Counted from the first letter of the stretch, positions 25,550-34,782 are shown. The stretch: DNA of 64,000 bases from Hymenobacter aerophilus DSM 13606 (GCF_000382225.1 NZ_KB907816.1:1-64000); one strand, 5' to 3'. Made by a program: numbers and translations. The notes: a model not told the origin generated them from the sequence alone.

Positions 25550-26389
25550 ATGAAGCTGCGCCTGCATCTGTTCGAGTTTGAGGATTTGCCCTGGTTTCCG
25601 AAGTTGATTCGGGCCGGGATGATGGACTATTTGCGGTTTATGATTTCGGCCCTGGGTACCTACCGGCCCATTGTGCCGCTGCTGCGGGCGGCACTGCGCC
25701 ACACGGGCCAGTCGCGGGTGCTGGAGCTGGGGGCCGGGGCGGGCGGCGGCACGGCCGGGGTGCTGCGCGGGCTGCGGGCCGGCGGCCTGCCCGATGCCCG
25801 CATTTGCCTCACCGACCTCTACCCCCAGCCGGCGGCCTGGCGCCCGCTGCAAGCCGCCACGCCCGGCCTGGAGTTTGCGCCGGAGCCCGTAAACGCGCTG
25901 GCCGTGCCGGCCGAACTCACGGGCTTCCGCACCATCTTCTCCGCTTTCCACCATTTCCCGCCCGTCGCCGCCGAGGCGCTACTAGCCGATGCCGTGCGAC
26001 AGCGCACCGGCATTGGCGTGTTTGAGGGCGCGGGCAAACACTGGCTGGAGCTGCTGCTGGCCGTGTCAGTGCTGCCGGTGGCCCAGCTGCTCATCACGCC
26101 CTTTATTCGTCCGTTTCGTCTCAGCCGGCTGTTTTTCACCTACGTGGTGCCCCTGATTCCGCTCTTCACCATCTGGGACGGCTGCGTGAGCATTCTGCGC
26201 ATGTACCCGCCCGAGCAGCTGCTGGTCCTGGCGCACCGCGCCGACCCGAAAGGCCGTTTCAACTGGCAGGCCGGCAAGGTACGCCACTGGTGGGGCCCCG
26301 AGGTTACGTATCTGATTGGCGTGCCGCGGGTGAAGGGTCCGGAGGATACCGAGAACGTCATTCAGAGCGGGGCGAAGAATCTCGCCTGA
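25550..26389 (+). CDS. Class I SAM-dependent methyltransferase-like protein with repeat-derived C-terminus
   Basis: This 279-residue protein has a SAM-binding motif I at VLELGAGAGGGTAGVLRGL near residue 56 and the acidic motif II in LTDLYP near 88. FRTIFSAFHHFPP near 125 fits motif IV. A hydrophobic stretch at 165-205 suggests membrane contact. The substrate is unknown. The last ten or so residues (VIQSGAKNLA) are encoded by the left arm of a family A palindrome, which also supplies the stop codon, so the original C-terminus was probably replaced. Confidence 0.7.
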   Translation: MKLRLHLFEFEDLPWFPKLIRAGMMDYLRFMISALGTYRPIVPLLRAALRHTGQSRVLELGAGAGGGTAGVLRGLRAGGLPDARICLTDLYPQPAAWRPLQAATPGLEFAPEPVNALAVPAELTGFRTIFSAFHHFPPVAAEALLADAVRQRTGIGVFEGAGKHWLELLLAVSVLPVAQLLITPFIRPFRLSRLFFTYVVPLIPLFTIWDGCVSILRMYPPEQLLVLAHRADPKGRFNWQAGKVRHWWGPEVTYLIGVPRVKGPEDTENVIQSGAKNLA

Positions 26390-26449
26390 ACCGGTGTACG
26401 ACAAAGGCGCAAAGATTCAGGCGAGATTCTTCGCTCCGCTCAGAATGAC
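26357..26449. repeat. Family A palindrome overlapping the end of the methyltransferase gene
   Basis: Arms 26357-26390 and 26416-26449 pair with two mismatches. The left arm is translated as the end of the upstream gene. Its loop differs from the loop shared by the copies at 9029 and 33088. Confidence 0.88.
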
Positions 26450-26479
26450 ACCCCTCTTTTATCTCCTGAAACATCCTGC

Positions 26480-26512
26480 TTTCTCACTCATCCTCCCATT
26501 CTACTACATTTG
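26480..26512 (+). promoter_or_regulatory. Promoter for the UbiA-type gene
   Basis: TACATTTG at 26505-26512 fits the -7 element, with TTTC at 26480-26483 and a 21-base spacer. Confidence 0.4.
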
Positions 26513-26552
26513 CCCCACCCACTTCTCCCCCACGCGCATTATCCATTCCTGA

Positions 26553-27425
26553 TTGCCAATTACTAATTATAAAAACGCCCTGCCGCTGCTGCGGATACCG
26601 TTTTCGGTGTACCTGATGCCGGTGTTCTGGTTTGGGCTGAGCGCGTTGCGCGAGCCGTTCAGCGGGTGGCGGGCGGTGGGCGTGTTCGTGGTGCTGCACC
26701 TGCTGGCCTACCCCGCTTCCAACGGCTACAACAGCTACTACGACCGCGACGAGGGCAGTATCGGCGGCCTGCGCACGCCTCCGAAAGTGTCGCCCGAGCT
26801 GCTGCATCTGGTGTGGCTGTTCGATGCGCTGGCGGTGCTGGGCGGCTGGCTGCTGAGTCCGGTTTTCGCGGGGCTGGTGGCGGTGTACCTGCTCGTATCG
26901 AAGGCCTACAGCTACGAGGGCATCCGGCTCAAAAAGTACCCGCTGCTGAGCACGGCCGTAGTGGTGGTATTCCAGGGGGCCTACACGTTTCTGATGACCC
27001 AAGTGGGCGTGGGGGCCAATTCGGGCCAACTGCTGGCCCCCGACAATCTGCTGCTGGCCTTGGTGAGCAGCCTGTTTCTGTGTGGCTCCTACCCGCTCAC
27101 CCAGGTGTACCAGCACGCCGAGGATGCCCGCCGCGGCGACCGAACGCTCAGCCTCCGGCTGGGCCTGCGGGGCACGTTCGTGTTTGCCGGGCTGGCGCTG
27201 GCCGCCGGGGCCGGGCTGCTGGCCTACGCCTACCTGCGCCGCGCCGAGCCCACGCACCTACTACTGTTTCTGGTAGCTACCGGCCCCGTAGTGTGGCTGT
27301 TCGGGCGCTGGGCCTGGGCCGTGTGGCAGAATGAGGCCGCCGCCGACTTCGACCGCACCATGCGCATGAACCAGGTTTCCTCGCTGTGTTTGAGCTTGGC
27401 CTTTGCGCTGATGCTGTTCTTTTAA
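26553..27425 (+). CDS. UbiA-family prenyltransferase-like membrane protein
   Basis: This protein of about 290 residues has eight or nine membrane helices. The first Asp-rich motif is NGYNSYYDRDEGSIGG near residue 69, corresponding to NxxxDxxxD of the family. The second is YQHAEDARRGDRTLSLRLG near 187. It would attach a prenyl chain to an aromatic or related acceptor; the acceptor is not evident. No ATG exists at the expected start: a stop lies just upstream and the first possible codon is TTG at 26553, in a family G repeat remnant. The first internal ATG (26616) would remove part of helix 1. Confidence 0.75.
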   Translation: MPITNYKNALPLLRIPFSVYLMPVFWFGLSALREPFSGWRAVGVFVVLHLLAYPASNGYNSYYDRDEGSIGGLRTPPKVSPELLHLVWLFDALAVLGGWLLSPVFAGLVAVYLLVSKAYSYEGIRLKKYPLLSTAVVVVFQGAYTFLMTQVGVGANSGQLLAPDNLLLALVSSLFLCGSYPLTQVYQHAEDARRGDRTLSLRLGLRGTFVFAGLALAAGAGLLAYAYLRRAEPTHLLLFLVATGPVVWLFGRWAWAVWQNEAAADFDRTMRMNQVSSLCLSLAFALMLFF

Positions 27426-27530
27426 ACCTGCCGGCAGAAGTGTGGCAAGGCCGTGGAGCGGGCTTATCCGGAGCTTCAACTGTGGCGCTTACTTTTCGTA
27501 GAAAACCCCACCCACTTCTCCGTCTCTGCT

Positions 27531-28157
27531 ATGCTTCACCGCCGCCTGCTGCTCCTCGCTTCGCTACCCCTGGCCGTTGCCTGCTCCGGCCCCACCGACC
27601 AGCCAACCGACCCGGCCGCCACTTCCGCCGCCACTGATACGCCAAAAACTCCGCTGGAACCGCTCGATACGGCCCGCGCCGCCGCTGTTGCCATGGAGTC
27701 CGACACGCTGCTGACGAGCCGGAGCCGCCACGTATTCTCGGATCCGGCCGCGCCCGACGTATTTGCGCTGGTGCTGCGCGGCCCGTCGGTGCTCAGCGGC
27801 GAGGCGGCGTTTACCATTACCACGGCCGCCGGGCAGGTTATTTTCCGCGAAATCCTGACTTCGCCCGACCTGGAAGCGGCGCTGGTGTACGAAATGAAAA
27901 CGCCCACCGCTACCCAGGCCGAGCGCGAGGCCTACGTGCGCCGCCGCGTGCGGGAGTTCTTTGCCGAAAGCAACTTCCGGCGCCCGGCCCTGGCCGCTGC
28001 CTACCCCAGCCCCGCGCCCGCCAGCCCCGACCGTACCACCTGGAACGACCTGCGCCAGCGCCCCGACGCCGTGCGTTTCGACTATTTAGTCGGGAAAGAA
28101 GACCGCCGCCACATCGCCTGGTCGCCGCTGAGCAAGCAGGTCGTGCATCTGCCCTGA
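27531..28157 (+). CDS. Hypothetical lipoprotein
   Basis: This 208-residue protein has a lipobox ending at C18 (LPLAVACS). A Thr/Pro/Asp-rich linker leads to a domain beginning near residue 60 (RHVFSDPAAPDVFALVLRGP) with VIFREILTSPDLEAAL and a C-terminal KQVVHLP. I do not recognise the family. The ATG at 27531 is chosen for the signal peptide. Its stop lies 12 bases from the convergent DsbA-like gene, leaving no room for a separate terminator. Confidence 0.65.
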   Translation: MLHRRLLLLASLPLAVACSGPTDQPTDPAATSAATDTPKTPLEPLDTARAAAVAMESDTLLTSRSRHVFSDPAAPDVFALVLRGPSVLSGEAAFTITTAAGQVIFREILTSPDLEAALVYEMKTPTATQAEREAYVRRRVREFFAESNFRRPALAAAYPSPAPASPDRTTWNDLRQRPDAVRFDYLVGKEDRRHIAWSPLSKQVVHLP

Positions 28158-28169
28158 AGCTGTAACCCG

Positions 28170-28853
28170 TCAGTTGCCGGCCTGCTCGCTGGCCGCCTGC
28201 GCCAGCGCGTCCTGCAGGTTGCGGGCAAACACCTCGTAGCGCTGGAAGCCGCGGCTGAGCACGTAGCCCTGCGAGCCGGCCCGCAAAACAATGGTTGGAA
28301 AGCCCTGCACGCCAATGCGGCCCACGGCCTCGAACTCGCGCCGCACCGCATTGCTAGTTTCGGGTAGCGCAAACCGCCGCGCAAACTCGCCGAAATCCAG
28401 CCCCAGCGCCTGCACCAGCGGCTCGTAGGTGCCTACGGCGTTCAGGTCTTCGCCGCGCGCAAACAGCGCCAGCTGCACTTCGTGGGCAAAATCCAGCACC
28501 CGTGCCTGGGCATCGAGCTGGCGCACCACGTACAGGGCGCGGGCCGGCGCTTCGGAATCCTGGAAATACGTGCCGGCGGCGCCCAACTGCTTGTAGGCTT
28601 CGCCAAACTGCACGCCGGTAGCCTGCTCTACCTGCAAAATGGCGCCTGCAATGTAGCTCCAGTTGGCGCCGATGGGCTCGGCCCGCTCGCCGGCCAGCAT
28701 GCCGCCGCTGAGCACGGATACCGTCAGGCGGCCCGCAAAATCGGCCTGGATGCGCTGCATCACCGGGCTCATGCCGTAGCACCAGCCGCAGTAGGCGTCG
28801 TAGATATAGAGGAGTTCGGGCAGGTCGGGGGTGGCAGAAGTAGTTGGTTGCAT
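28170..28853 (-). CDS. DsbA-family thioredoxin-fold protein (FrnE-like)
   Basis: This 227-residue protein has the redox motif CGWC (C22-C25) in YIYDAYCGWCYGMSPVMQ, without a signal peptide, so it is probably cytoplasmic. The helical insert and the FPTIVLRAG segment with the cis-Pro (near 185) fit the DsbA/FrnE family of oxidoreductases, some linked to polyketide processing or stress. The substrate is unknown. Downstream the lipoprotein gene converges. Upstream is a family C palindrome. Confidence 0.8.
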   Translation of the reverse strand: MQPTTSATPDLPELLYIYDAYCGWCYGMSPVMQRIQADFAGRLTVSVLSGGMLAGERAEPIGANWSYIAGAILQVEQATGVQFGEAYKQLGAAGTYFQDSEAPARALYVVRQLDAQARVLDFAHEVQLALFARGEDLNAVGTYEPLVQALGLDFGEFARRFALPETSNAVRREFEAVGRIGVQGFPTIVLRAGSQGYVLSRGFQRYEVFARNLQDALAQAASEQAGN

Positions 28854-28878
28854 AAACTAGGGGGACTTTAGAACGGCC

Positions 28879-28969
28879 GTAGCGCGAAGCTTCCGCTTCG
28901 CGTATCGTTGCGGACGGCCGCGCCAAGCGGTTTCGTTCTACGATACGCGAAGCGGAAGCTTCGCGCTAC
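28879..28969. repeat. Perfect 29-bp palindrome (family C core, GTAGCGCGAAGCTTCCGCTTCG)
   Basis: Arms 28879-28907 and 28941-28969 pair exactly. The same core is found inside the 137-bp elements at 35991 and 49983, but here the terminal TAGGACTTACGCA repeats are absent. It lies between the leftward DsbA-like and rho genes. Confidence 0.88.
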
Positions 28970-29033
28970 AACCAGGCTTGCGCTACAGAAACATAAACTA
29001 TCAGCTAATGGCTAAAAGCTAACATCTCAAACG

Positions 29034-31214
29034 TTAGCCGTTCATGGCCAGCAGGAACTCTTCGTTGTCCTTGGTGCCTTTCATGCGGTCTTTGAGGAAT
29101 TCCATGGCCTCGGAAGCCGTCATGTCGGACATGAACTTGCGCAGCACCCAGATGCGGTTGAGCTCGTCCTTGCTCATGAGCAGGTCTTCGCGGCGGGTGC
29201 CGGAGGCCGGCACGTCGATGGCGGGGAAGATGCGCTTGTTGGCCAGCTTGCGGTCCAACTGCAGTTCCATGTTGCCAGTGCCCTTAAACTCCTCGAAGAT
29301 AACCTCGTCCATTTTGGAGCCGGTTTCGATGAGGGCAGTGGCAATGATGGTGAGCGAGCCGCCGTCCTCGACGTTGCGGGCCGCGCCGAAGAAGCGCTTG
29401 GGCTTGTGCAACGCGTTGGCATCGACACCACCCGACAGAATCTTACCCGAGGCCGGCTGCACCGTGTTGTAGGCGCGGGCCAGACGGGTAATCGAGTCGA
29501 GCAGAATCACCACGTCGTGGCCGCACTCAACGAGGCGTTTGGCCTTTTCCAGCGCGATAGTGGCGATTTTTACGTGGCGGTCGGCCGTTTCGTCGAAGGT
29601 CGAGCTGAGCACTTCGGCCTTTACGGTGCGGGTCATGTCGGTTACTTCCTCGGGGCGCTCATCGATGAGCAGAATCATCAGGTACACCTCGGGGTGGTTC
29701 TCGGAAATCGAGTTGGCAATTTCCTGGAGCAGCACCGTTTTGCCGGTTTTGGGCTGGGCCACAATCAGGCCCCGCTGGCCCTTGCCGATGGGGGCGAACA
29801 GGTCGAGAATGCGGGTGCTGTACTGGGCCGATTTGGTGGACAGCTTCAGGCGCTCGTCGGCGAAGAGCGGGGTGAGGTTGTTGAACGGGATTCGGTCGCG
29901 GGCTTCTTCCACCGAGCGGCCGTTCACGCTTTCCACGCTCACGAGGGCGAAATACTTCTCGCCTTCGCGGGGCGGGCGAATGGTGGCTTTCACCGAGTCG
30001 CCGGCCTTAAGAGCAAACTGCTTCACCTGCTGGGGCGCCACGTAAATGTCGTCGGGCGAGGTGAGGTAGTTGTAGAACGGGCTGCGCAGGAAGCCGTAGC
30101 CGCCGTCGGGCATCATTTCCAGCGTGCCTTCGCCGGGAATCACGAGGTCCATTTCCGGCACCTTGCTGGCGCGCTGCTCCTGGCGGTCCTGGCGCTGGTC
30201 GTTGCGCGGCTGGTCTTGGCGGTCCTGGCGCTGCTCCTGGCGGCCCGAATCCGAGCGGCCGGCGTCGCCCCCGCCGTTCTGGCGCTCGGCCAGGCGCTGC
30301 TGGCGGGCCAGCTCGCGGGCGGCAAACCGCTCTTCGCGGCGCTGTTCGCGCTGCTCGCGGCCATCGGGGCGGTTGCCGTCGCGCTGGCGGCCTTCGCGGG
30401 GCTGGTCGTTGCGGTTTTCGCGGCCGTCGCGTCCATCCCGGTTCTCGCGTCCTTCCCGGTTTTCGCGGCTACCGTCCCGGTCGCCGCGGCCTTCGCGGTC
30501 GTCGCGGAAGTTGCGGGGCTGGTCGGAGCGGCCGTTGCGGGCTGGTTCGCCGGTTTCGCGCGCTGCTTCGGCCGGGGCGGCGCTTTCGGTCATCTCGTCG
30601 GAAAGCGCCACGTCGGTCAGGGCAGCATCGGCCAGCGCGGCGTCGGAGGCGGCAATGGGGCGGCCGGCGCGGTCGGTGCGGGCGCGGCGCTCGGGGCGCT
30701 GGTAGAGCTTAACGGGGCGGTCGGCGCCGGTTGTTTCGGTGGTTGCGGCTTCGGGAGTCGAGGCAGTGGCCGGTTCGGCGGGCGCGGCGGCTACGGTTAC
30801 ATCGTCGAAAGTGGGCGACGGGGCCGGCGCGGCGGTTTCGGGGGCCGGGGCCGGCGTTTCAGCGGGAGCCGGCGCGGCGGGCTCAGGCTGGGCGGGGGCC
30901 TGCTCGGCGGCAGCCGCGGCAGTGGCTTTGGTGCGGCTGGCAGCGGCCGTACGGGCAGCGGGCTTCTTTTCGGCCGCGGCTTTGGGCGCGCGGGCGGCGG
31001 GCTTTTTAGGCGCCGCGGCCTCAGTGGCTTCGGGGGCCGTTTCGGCTTTAGCCCGCGGCGCAGGCTTGGGCGCGGGGCCCTTCGCCTGGTGGTCTAAAAT
31101 CTTGTAAATCAGGTCCTGCTTGCTTAGCTTCTTGAAGTTGCCGACCTGAATGGTTTCGGCAATTTCCTTCAATTCGGACAACAAACGGTCCTTCAGCTCG
31201 TCGATGGTGTACAT
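29034..31214 (-). CDS. rho: Transcription termination factor Rho with long disordered insert
   Basis: This 726-residue protein compares with about 420 in E. coli. Residues 1-46 are the Rho N-terminal helical domain ([20 protein letters not shown]). About 47-353 are low complexity: first Ala/Pro/Glu-rich, then Arg/Asp/Asn/Gln-rich (for example [16 protein letters not shown]). The RNA-binding cold-shock domain follows (GYGFLRSP near 368). The ATPase core has Walker A AQPKTGKT near 488, [10 protein letters not shown], and [13 protein letters not shown]. Rho unwinds and releases RNA. ATG at 31214 is chosen over the upstream TTG. Such inserts are known in Bacteroidetes, where one has been linked to condensate formation. 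Confidence 0.95.
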   Translation of the reverse strand: MYTIDELKDRLLSELKEIAETIQVGNFKKLSKQDLIYKILDHQAKGPAPKPAPRAKAETAPEATEAAAPKKPAARAPKAAAEKKPAARTAAASRTKATAAAAAEQAPAQPEPAAPAPAETPAPAPETAAPAPSPTFDDVTVAAAPAEPATASTPEAATTETTGADRPVKLYQRPERRARTDRAGRPIAASDAALADAALTDVALSDEMTESAAPAEAARETGEPARNGRSDQPRNFRDDREGRGDRDGSRENREGRENRDGRDGRENRNDQPREGRQRDGNRPDGREQREQRREERFAARELARQQRLAERQNGGGDAGRSDSGRQEQRQDRQDQPRNDQRQDRQEQRASKVPEMDLVIPGEGTLEMMPDGGYGFLRSPFYNYLTSPDDIYVAPQQVKQFALKAGDSVKATIRPPREGEKYFALVSVESVNGRSVEEARDRIPFNNLTPLFADERLKLSTKSAQYSTRILDLFAPIGKGQRGLIVAQPKTGKTVLLQEIANSISENHPEVYLMILLIDERPEEVTDMTRTVKAEVLSSTFDETADRHVKIATIALEKAKRLVECGHDVVILLDSITRLARAYNTVQPASGKILSGGVDANALHKPKRFFGAARNVEDGGSLTIIATALIETGSKMDEVIFEEFKGTGNMELQLDRKLANKRIFPAIDVPASGTRREDLLMSKDELNRIWVLRKFMSDMTASEAMEFLKDRMKGTKDNEEFLLAMNG

Positions 31215-31778
31215 ATACTGAGGTAGGGGCAACAAAAGGGGGTTCGGGGCCGCGCACTCCCCACACCGGCGGGGAAAGGGGCATTCCGGGCACCAGCGGC
31301 AACCGCTGAGCGGGGCCTGACGCAGGGAAAAGCAGGAAATAGGGTAAGTGAAGCCGGCTGGCGCGGGGCAACAACGGGCGGGGCGTACAGAATAAAAAAG
31401 CTAACGGGCCCGCCGGCCAGGGCCGACTTGTACGTGCAATGTTAAGGGAATAAGCGGGAACTGCCAAATCGGCCTTTCGGCCCGGGCCCTCAGGCGGGTA
31501 CCGGCGGCCGGGCGGCCAACCGGCAGAGCGAATAAGGCGGTGGAAAAGAAGGCGTTTCGGCCGGAATCCGCTGTTGCCCCATACGGCGGCGCGCCGCGAA
31601 AGGATGCATCCGGCTGCCACACCTGCCTGCTAAACCCGCGCGGCCGCCCGGCAGGTTCCCGGGTCGAGGGGCTGATTTGGCGGACCGAAGCCGGGGCGCG
31701 AAACGGCCGGCGCTTGGCCGCCGAAATCAAACGGCTACTTTTGGACTTCCGAATCTGATATTTCTGCGCCCCGCCGAT
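31215..31778. other. Long divergent region between rho and serS
   Basis: This 564-base gap has no convincing gene on either strand and no member of the window's palindrome families. It is GC-rich with runs of CCGGCCGCC type. The right end holds the serS promoter. A long rho leader is possible, since rho is often autoregulated, but no hairpin or attenuator was clearly seen. Confidence 0.5.
31713..31743 (+). promoter_or_regulatory. Promoter for serS (best consensus match in the window)
   Basis: CTTG at 31713-31716, a 19-base spacer, and TACTTTTG at 31736-31743 closely fit TTTG-N19-TAnnTTTG. The ATG lies 35 bases downstream. Confidence 0.6.
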
Positions 31779-33059
31779 ATGCTGCAAGTTGCCGTTCTGA
31801 AAGAAAACACCGCCGCCGTGCTGGCGGCCTTGGCCAAGCGCCACTACCCCACCGCCGAAGCCGACGTGCAGGCCGTGCTCGACCTCGACCAGCGCCGCCG
31901 CGAGCTGCAAACCGGCCACGACCAGGCCCAGGCCGAAGCCAACGAGCTGGCCCGCCAGATTGGCGGCCTGATGAAAAGCGGCCAGAAAGCCGAGGCCGAA
32001 ACCCTCAAGGCCCGCACCGCCGAGCTCAAGCAGCAAACCAAAGCCCACTCCGAGGAGCTGGCCGACACCGAAAAGCAGCTCCAGCAGCTGCTATACAAGC
32101 TGCCCAACCTGCCCCACGCCAGCGTGCCCGAAGGCCGCGGCGCCGACGACAACGAGGTGGTGCGCGAGTGGGGCCAGAAGCCCGAACTGGCCGCCGACGC
32201 CAAGCCCCACTGGGACCTGATTGAGCAGTACGACATCATCGATTTCGCGCTGGGCAACAAGATTACCGGCGCCGGTTTCCCGGTGTACAAGGATAAAGGT
32301 GCCCGGCTGCAACGCGCCCTCATCAACTTTTTTCTGGATGAAGCCCGCGCCGCCGGCTACATCGAAGTGCAGCCCCCTATTCTGATAAACGAGGCCAGCG
32401 GCTACGGCACGGGCCAGCTGCCCGACAAGGAGGGCCAGATGTACCACGCTACCGCCGACGACCTGTACCTGATTCCGACGGCCGAGGTGCCCATCACCAA
32501 CCTCTACCGCGACGATATTATTGCCACCGACCGGCTGCCCATCCGCAACAGCGGCTACACGCCCTGCTTCCGCCGCGAGGCCGGCTCGTGGGGCGCGCAC
32601 GTACGCGGCCTCAACCGCCTGCACCAGTTCGACAAAGTGGAAATCGTGCATATCACCCAGCCCGAAAATAGCTACGCGGCCCTCGACGGCATGGTGGCCC
32701 ACATTGAAGGGCTGCTGCAGAAACTGGAACTGCCCTACCGCGTGCTACGCCTGTGCGGCGGCGACATGGGCTTCACCTCGGCCCTCACCTTCGATCTGGA
32801 AGTGTGGAGCGCCGCCCAGCAGCGCTGGCTGGAAGTCAGCTCGGCTTCCAACTTCGAAACCTACCAGGCCAACCGCCTCAAGCTGCGCTACCGCCCCGAA
32901 GACGGCGGCAAAACCCAGCTGCTGCACACGCTCAACGGCTCGGCGCTGGCGCTGCCCCGCATCGTGGCCGCCCTGCTCGAAAACAACCAGACCCCCGAAG
33001 GCATCCGCCTGCCCGAAGTGCTGCACTCGTACTGCGGGTTTGCGATGATTGGCGGATAA
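31779..33059 (+). CDS. serS: Serine--tRNA ligase
   Basis: This 426-residue class II synthetase charges tRNA-Ser. Residues about 25-110 form the long coiled-coil arm that grips the tRNA (rich in Ala, Gln and Glu). The catalytic core has motif 2 TPCFRREAGSWGAHVRGLNR near 255 and motif 3 with SSASNFETYQANRLKLRYR near 350-370. TAEVPITNLYRDDI is also conserved. The ATG at 31779 is chosen since homologues begin MLQ. A family A palindrome follows 28 bases after the stop. Confidence 0.96.
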   Translation: MLQVAVLKENTAAVLAALAKRHYPTAEADVQAVLDLDQRRRELQTGHDQAQAEANELARQIGGLMKSGQKAEAETLKARTAELKQQTKAHSEELADTEKQLQQLLYKLPNLPHASVPEGRGADDNEVVREWGQKPELAADAKPHWDLIEQYDIIDFALGNKITGAGFPVYKDKGARLQRALINFFLDEARAAGYIEVQPPILINEASGYGTGQLPDKEGQMYHATADDLYLIPTAEVPITNLYRDDIIATDRLPIRNSGYTPCFRREAGSWGAHVRGLNRLHQFDKVEIVHITQPENSYAALDGMVAHIEGLLQKLELPYRVLRLCGGDMGFTSALTFDLEVWSAAQQRWLEVSSASNFETYQANRLKLRYRPEDGGKTQLLHTLNGSALALPRIVAALLENNQTPEGIRLPEVLHSYCGFAMIGG

Positions 33060-33087
33060 TCAGGGAAGTTATGTGGTGAAAAGCCAC

Positions 33088-33186
33088 TGTCATTCTGAGC
33101 GGAGCGAAGAATCTCGCGTGCAATAGTAAACCTATCGTCAGGAGTTACTTTGGCACGCGAGATTCTTCGCTCCGCTCAGAATGACA
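33088..33186. repeat. Perfect 34-bp palindrome, family A
   Basis: Arms 33088-33121 and 33153-33186 pair exactly. The loop has CCTATCGTCAGGAGTTACTT, almost identical to the copy at 9029. Confidence 0.9.
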
Positions 33187-33206
33187 GGTCTACTCACTCT
33201 ACCTCC

Positions 33207-33656
33207 TCACTCACTCACCGTCGTGACGATGCGCAGGCTGGCCTGCAGGGTTTTCTGGACGGGGCACTTGGCGGAAACAACTTCCAGCCGCTGGCGCTGC
33301 TCGGACGTGAGGGGGCCCAGCAGGCGCAGCTCCTTCTCGATTTGCTCCAGCATCTGGCCCGAATCTTCGCACTGCTCGCAGTCCTGGGCGTGCACGCGGC
33401 CGTGGCGCAGGTGCACTTCAATGCCTTCGAGCGGCCACTGCTTGCGGCTGGCGTAGAGGCGCAGCGTAATGGCCGTGCAGGCCCCCAGCGCCGCCAGCAG
33501 CAAATCGTAGGGCGTGGGGCCGCGGTCGAGGCCGCCTACGCTCACCGGCTCATCCACGAGCATGGTGTGGCGGCCGGCCAGAATATCGGCCGTCAGGGCC
33601 TCGGGGCCCACTTTCACCAGCACGGCGTACTCGTTGGCGGGCGTATCGGTCGTCAT
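33207..33656 (-). CDS. OsmC-family peroxiredoxin-like protein
   Basis: This 149-residue protein has the two family cysteines, in LLAALGACTAITLRLYA near 60 and SAKCPVQKTL near 130. Members reduce organic peroxides or act as redox carriers. An extra CEQC lies near residue 93 (HAQDCEQCEDSGQM), which many OsmC proteins lack. The ATG at 33656 is chosen because the sequence upstream is Arg/Ala-rich shadow. It converges with serS, with a palindrome between. Confidence 0.85.
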   Translation of the reverse strand: MTTDTPANEYAVLVKVGPEALTADILAGRHTMLVDEPVSVGGLDRGPTPYDLLLAALGACTAITLRLYASRKQWPLEGIEVHLRHGRVHAQDCEQCEDSGQMLEQIEKELRLLGPLTSEQRQRLEVVSAKCPVQKTLQASLRIVTTVSE

Positions 33657-33768
33657 GGCGGCAGGGGGTAGGTTTTGGTGGAAGTAGCGCAAGGCCGCTG
33701 CTCTTCTGGCAATACGCAGCCGTTGGCCAGCCGTTGCGGCGGGCAGGGCCGGGGTGGGCAAAAGCGAA

Positions 33769-33798
33769 GGGCCGCCCGTGCTGTTGCACGGGCGGCCC
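33769..33798 (-). terminator. GC-rich hairpin after a leftward lipoprotein gene
   Basis: GGGCCGCCCGTG and CACGGGCGGCCC pair perfectly around CTGTTG. It lies 39 bases past the stop at 33837. The T-run on the minus strand is weak. Confidence 0.6.
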
Positions 33799-33836
33799 CT
33801 GGTAAAAAGCAGGTTGCGGGTCGGCTGGCGGCCTGA

Positions 33837-34490
33837 TCAGGATTTGGGGGTGTAAGGGAATCTCTTGGAGGCATTGCGCATCAGCGCATCCACCACCGAG
33901 GCCGACGAGCTGAACACCGAGCCGGCGGCTACATAATCGTATTTCCAGAGCAGTTTGCCCTCTCCGGCTTCGTGAATATTGACGCTGATGTTGGCCTGGT
34001 TGGTGGCGCCCCAGGCGCCTACTAGCAGCCCCACGGCCACGGCCGCCCCGTCGCTCATGGGCTTGGTGGTGCGCACGCTGGTTACCAGCACGGCATCTAC
34101 GCCCAGCAAATGGGCCAGCTCCTGCGGCGTGTGGCTGCGCAGTTCGGCAACCGGAATGCCACTTTCGCGCAGCCGGGCGTTGGTTTCCATCACGTTCTGG
34201 AACTGCACGGTGTAGCCGCGCTGCTGGCTGCGGCGCAGCAGCCAGGCAAAAATCTGCTCCTGGAAGTCAGCACCGCTTTTCTCCTCCATCGACAGCCGCT
34301 GCTCAGCCGAAGTGCTGCGGGCTTGGTTGGGGCGCATCTCCATCGTTACCGCGGCGGGCAGGATGGCGACGGTTTTATGCTGGGGCGCGTAGGCGCGGAA
34401 ATCATTAGCCAGATAGATAGAAGGCCCGCAGGCCGTCAGGAAAAGGCATAGCAGGGACACAGCCCACACGCTAAGGGTAGAGGTTTTCAT
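33837..34490 (-). CDS. Hypothetical lipoprotein
   Basis: This 217-residue protein has a lipobox at C21 (LFLTAC). The mature part begins GPSIYLANDFRAYAPQHKTV, then AILPAAVTMEMRP. A Gly/Ala-rich stretch (GAAVAVGLLVGAWG near 155) precedes NISVNIHEAGEGKLLWKYDY. The layout, a strand-rich core with a predicted nucleotide-like pocket, recalls outer-membrane lipoproteins of the LpoB/CsgG/GNA1162 type, but I cannot assign it firmly. The upstream gap 34491-34782 is AT-rich and holds no repeat. Confidence 0.6.
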   Translation of the reverse strand: MKTSTLSVWAVSLLCLFLTACGPSIYLANDFRAYAPQHKTVAILPAAVTMEMRPNQARSTSAEQRLSMEEKSGADFQEQIFAWLLRRSQQRGYTVQFQNVMETNARLRESGIPVAELRSHTPQELAHLLGVDAVLVTSVRTTKPMSDGAAVAVGLLVGAWGATNQANISVNIHEAGEGKLLWKYDYVAAGSVFSSSASVVDALMRNASKRFPYTPKS

Positions 34491-34782
34491 CAAATGAAAA
34501 AAGAAGGATAGAAAAAGAGGGAAAGTACGCCACCCGACCAATCGGCGCCCCACCTGCAAAACGGGCATCCGACTGAATTGAATTTCGCCGAAAAATAGTA
34601 ATTGTTCAGCAAAAATACTCTTCCGCTAAAAAATTTTCAATCGATTATAAATCAGTTAGAAGCCGCTGCATAAAGCTTTACCGCGCCCTTCCCTGATCTG
34701 AGCAGACACCCGGCATAAGTTCAATCTTTGCATTGTACCATCACCGTCGGCACTCCCTGCCTCTGCGCCGTTGCGCCCGGCC

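Noticed and set aside
29406..31097. 563-residue frame opposite rho
   Set aside because: It is the antisense shadow of a GC-rich, low-complexity gene. Its Gly/Arg/Ala composition mirrors the rho insert.
31540..31758. 72-residue frame before serS
   Set aside because: Pro/Arg/Gly-rich, no start signal, and covers the serS promoter.
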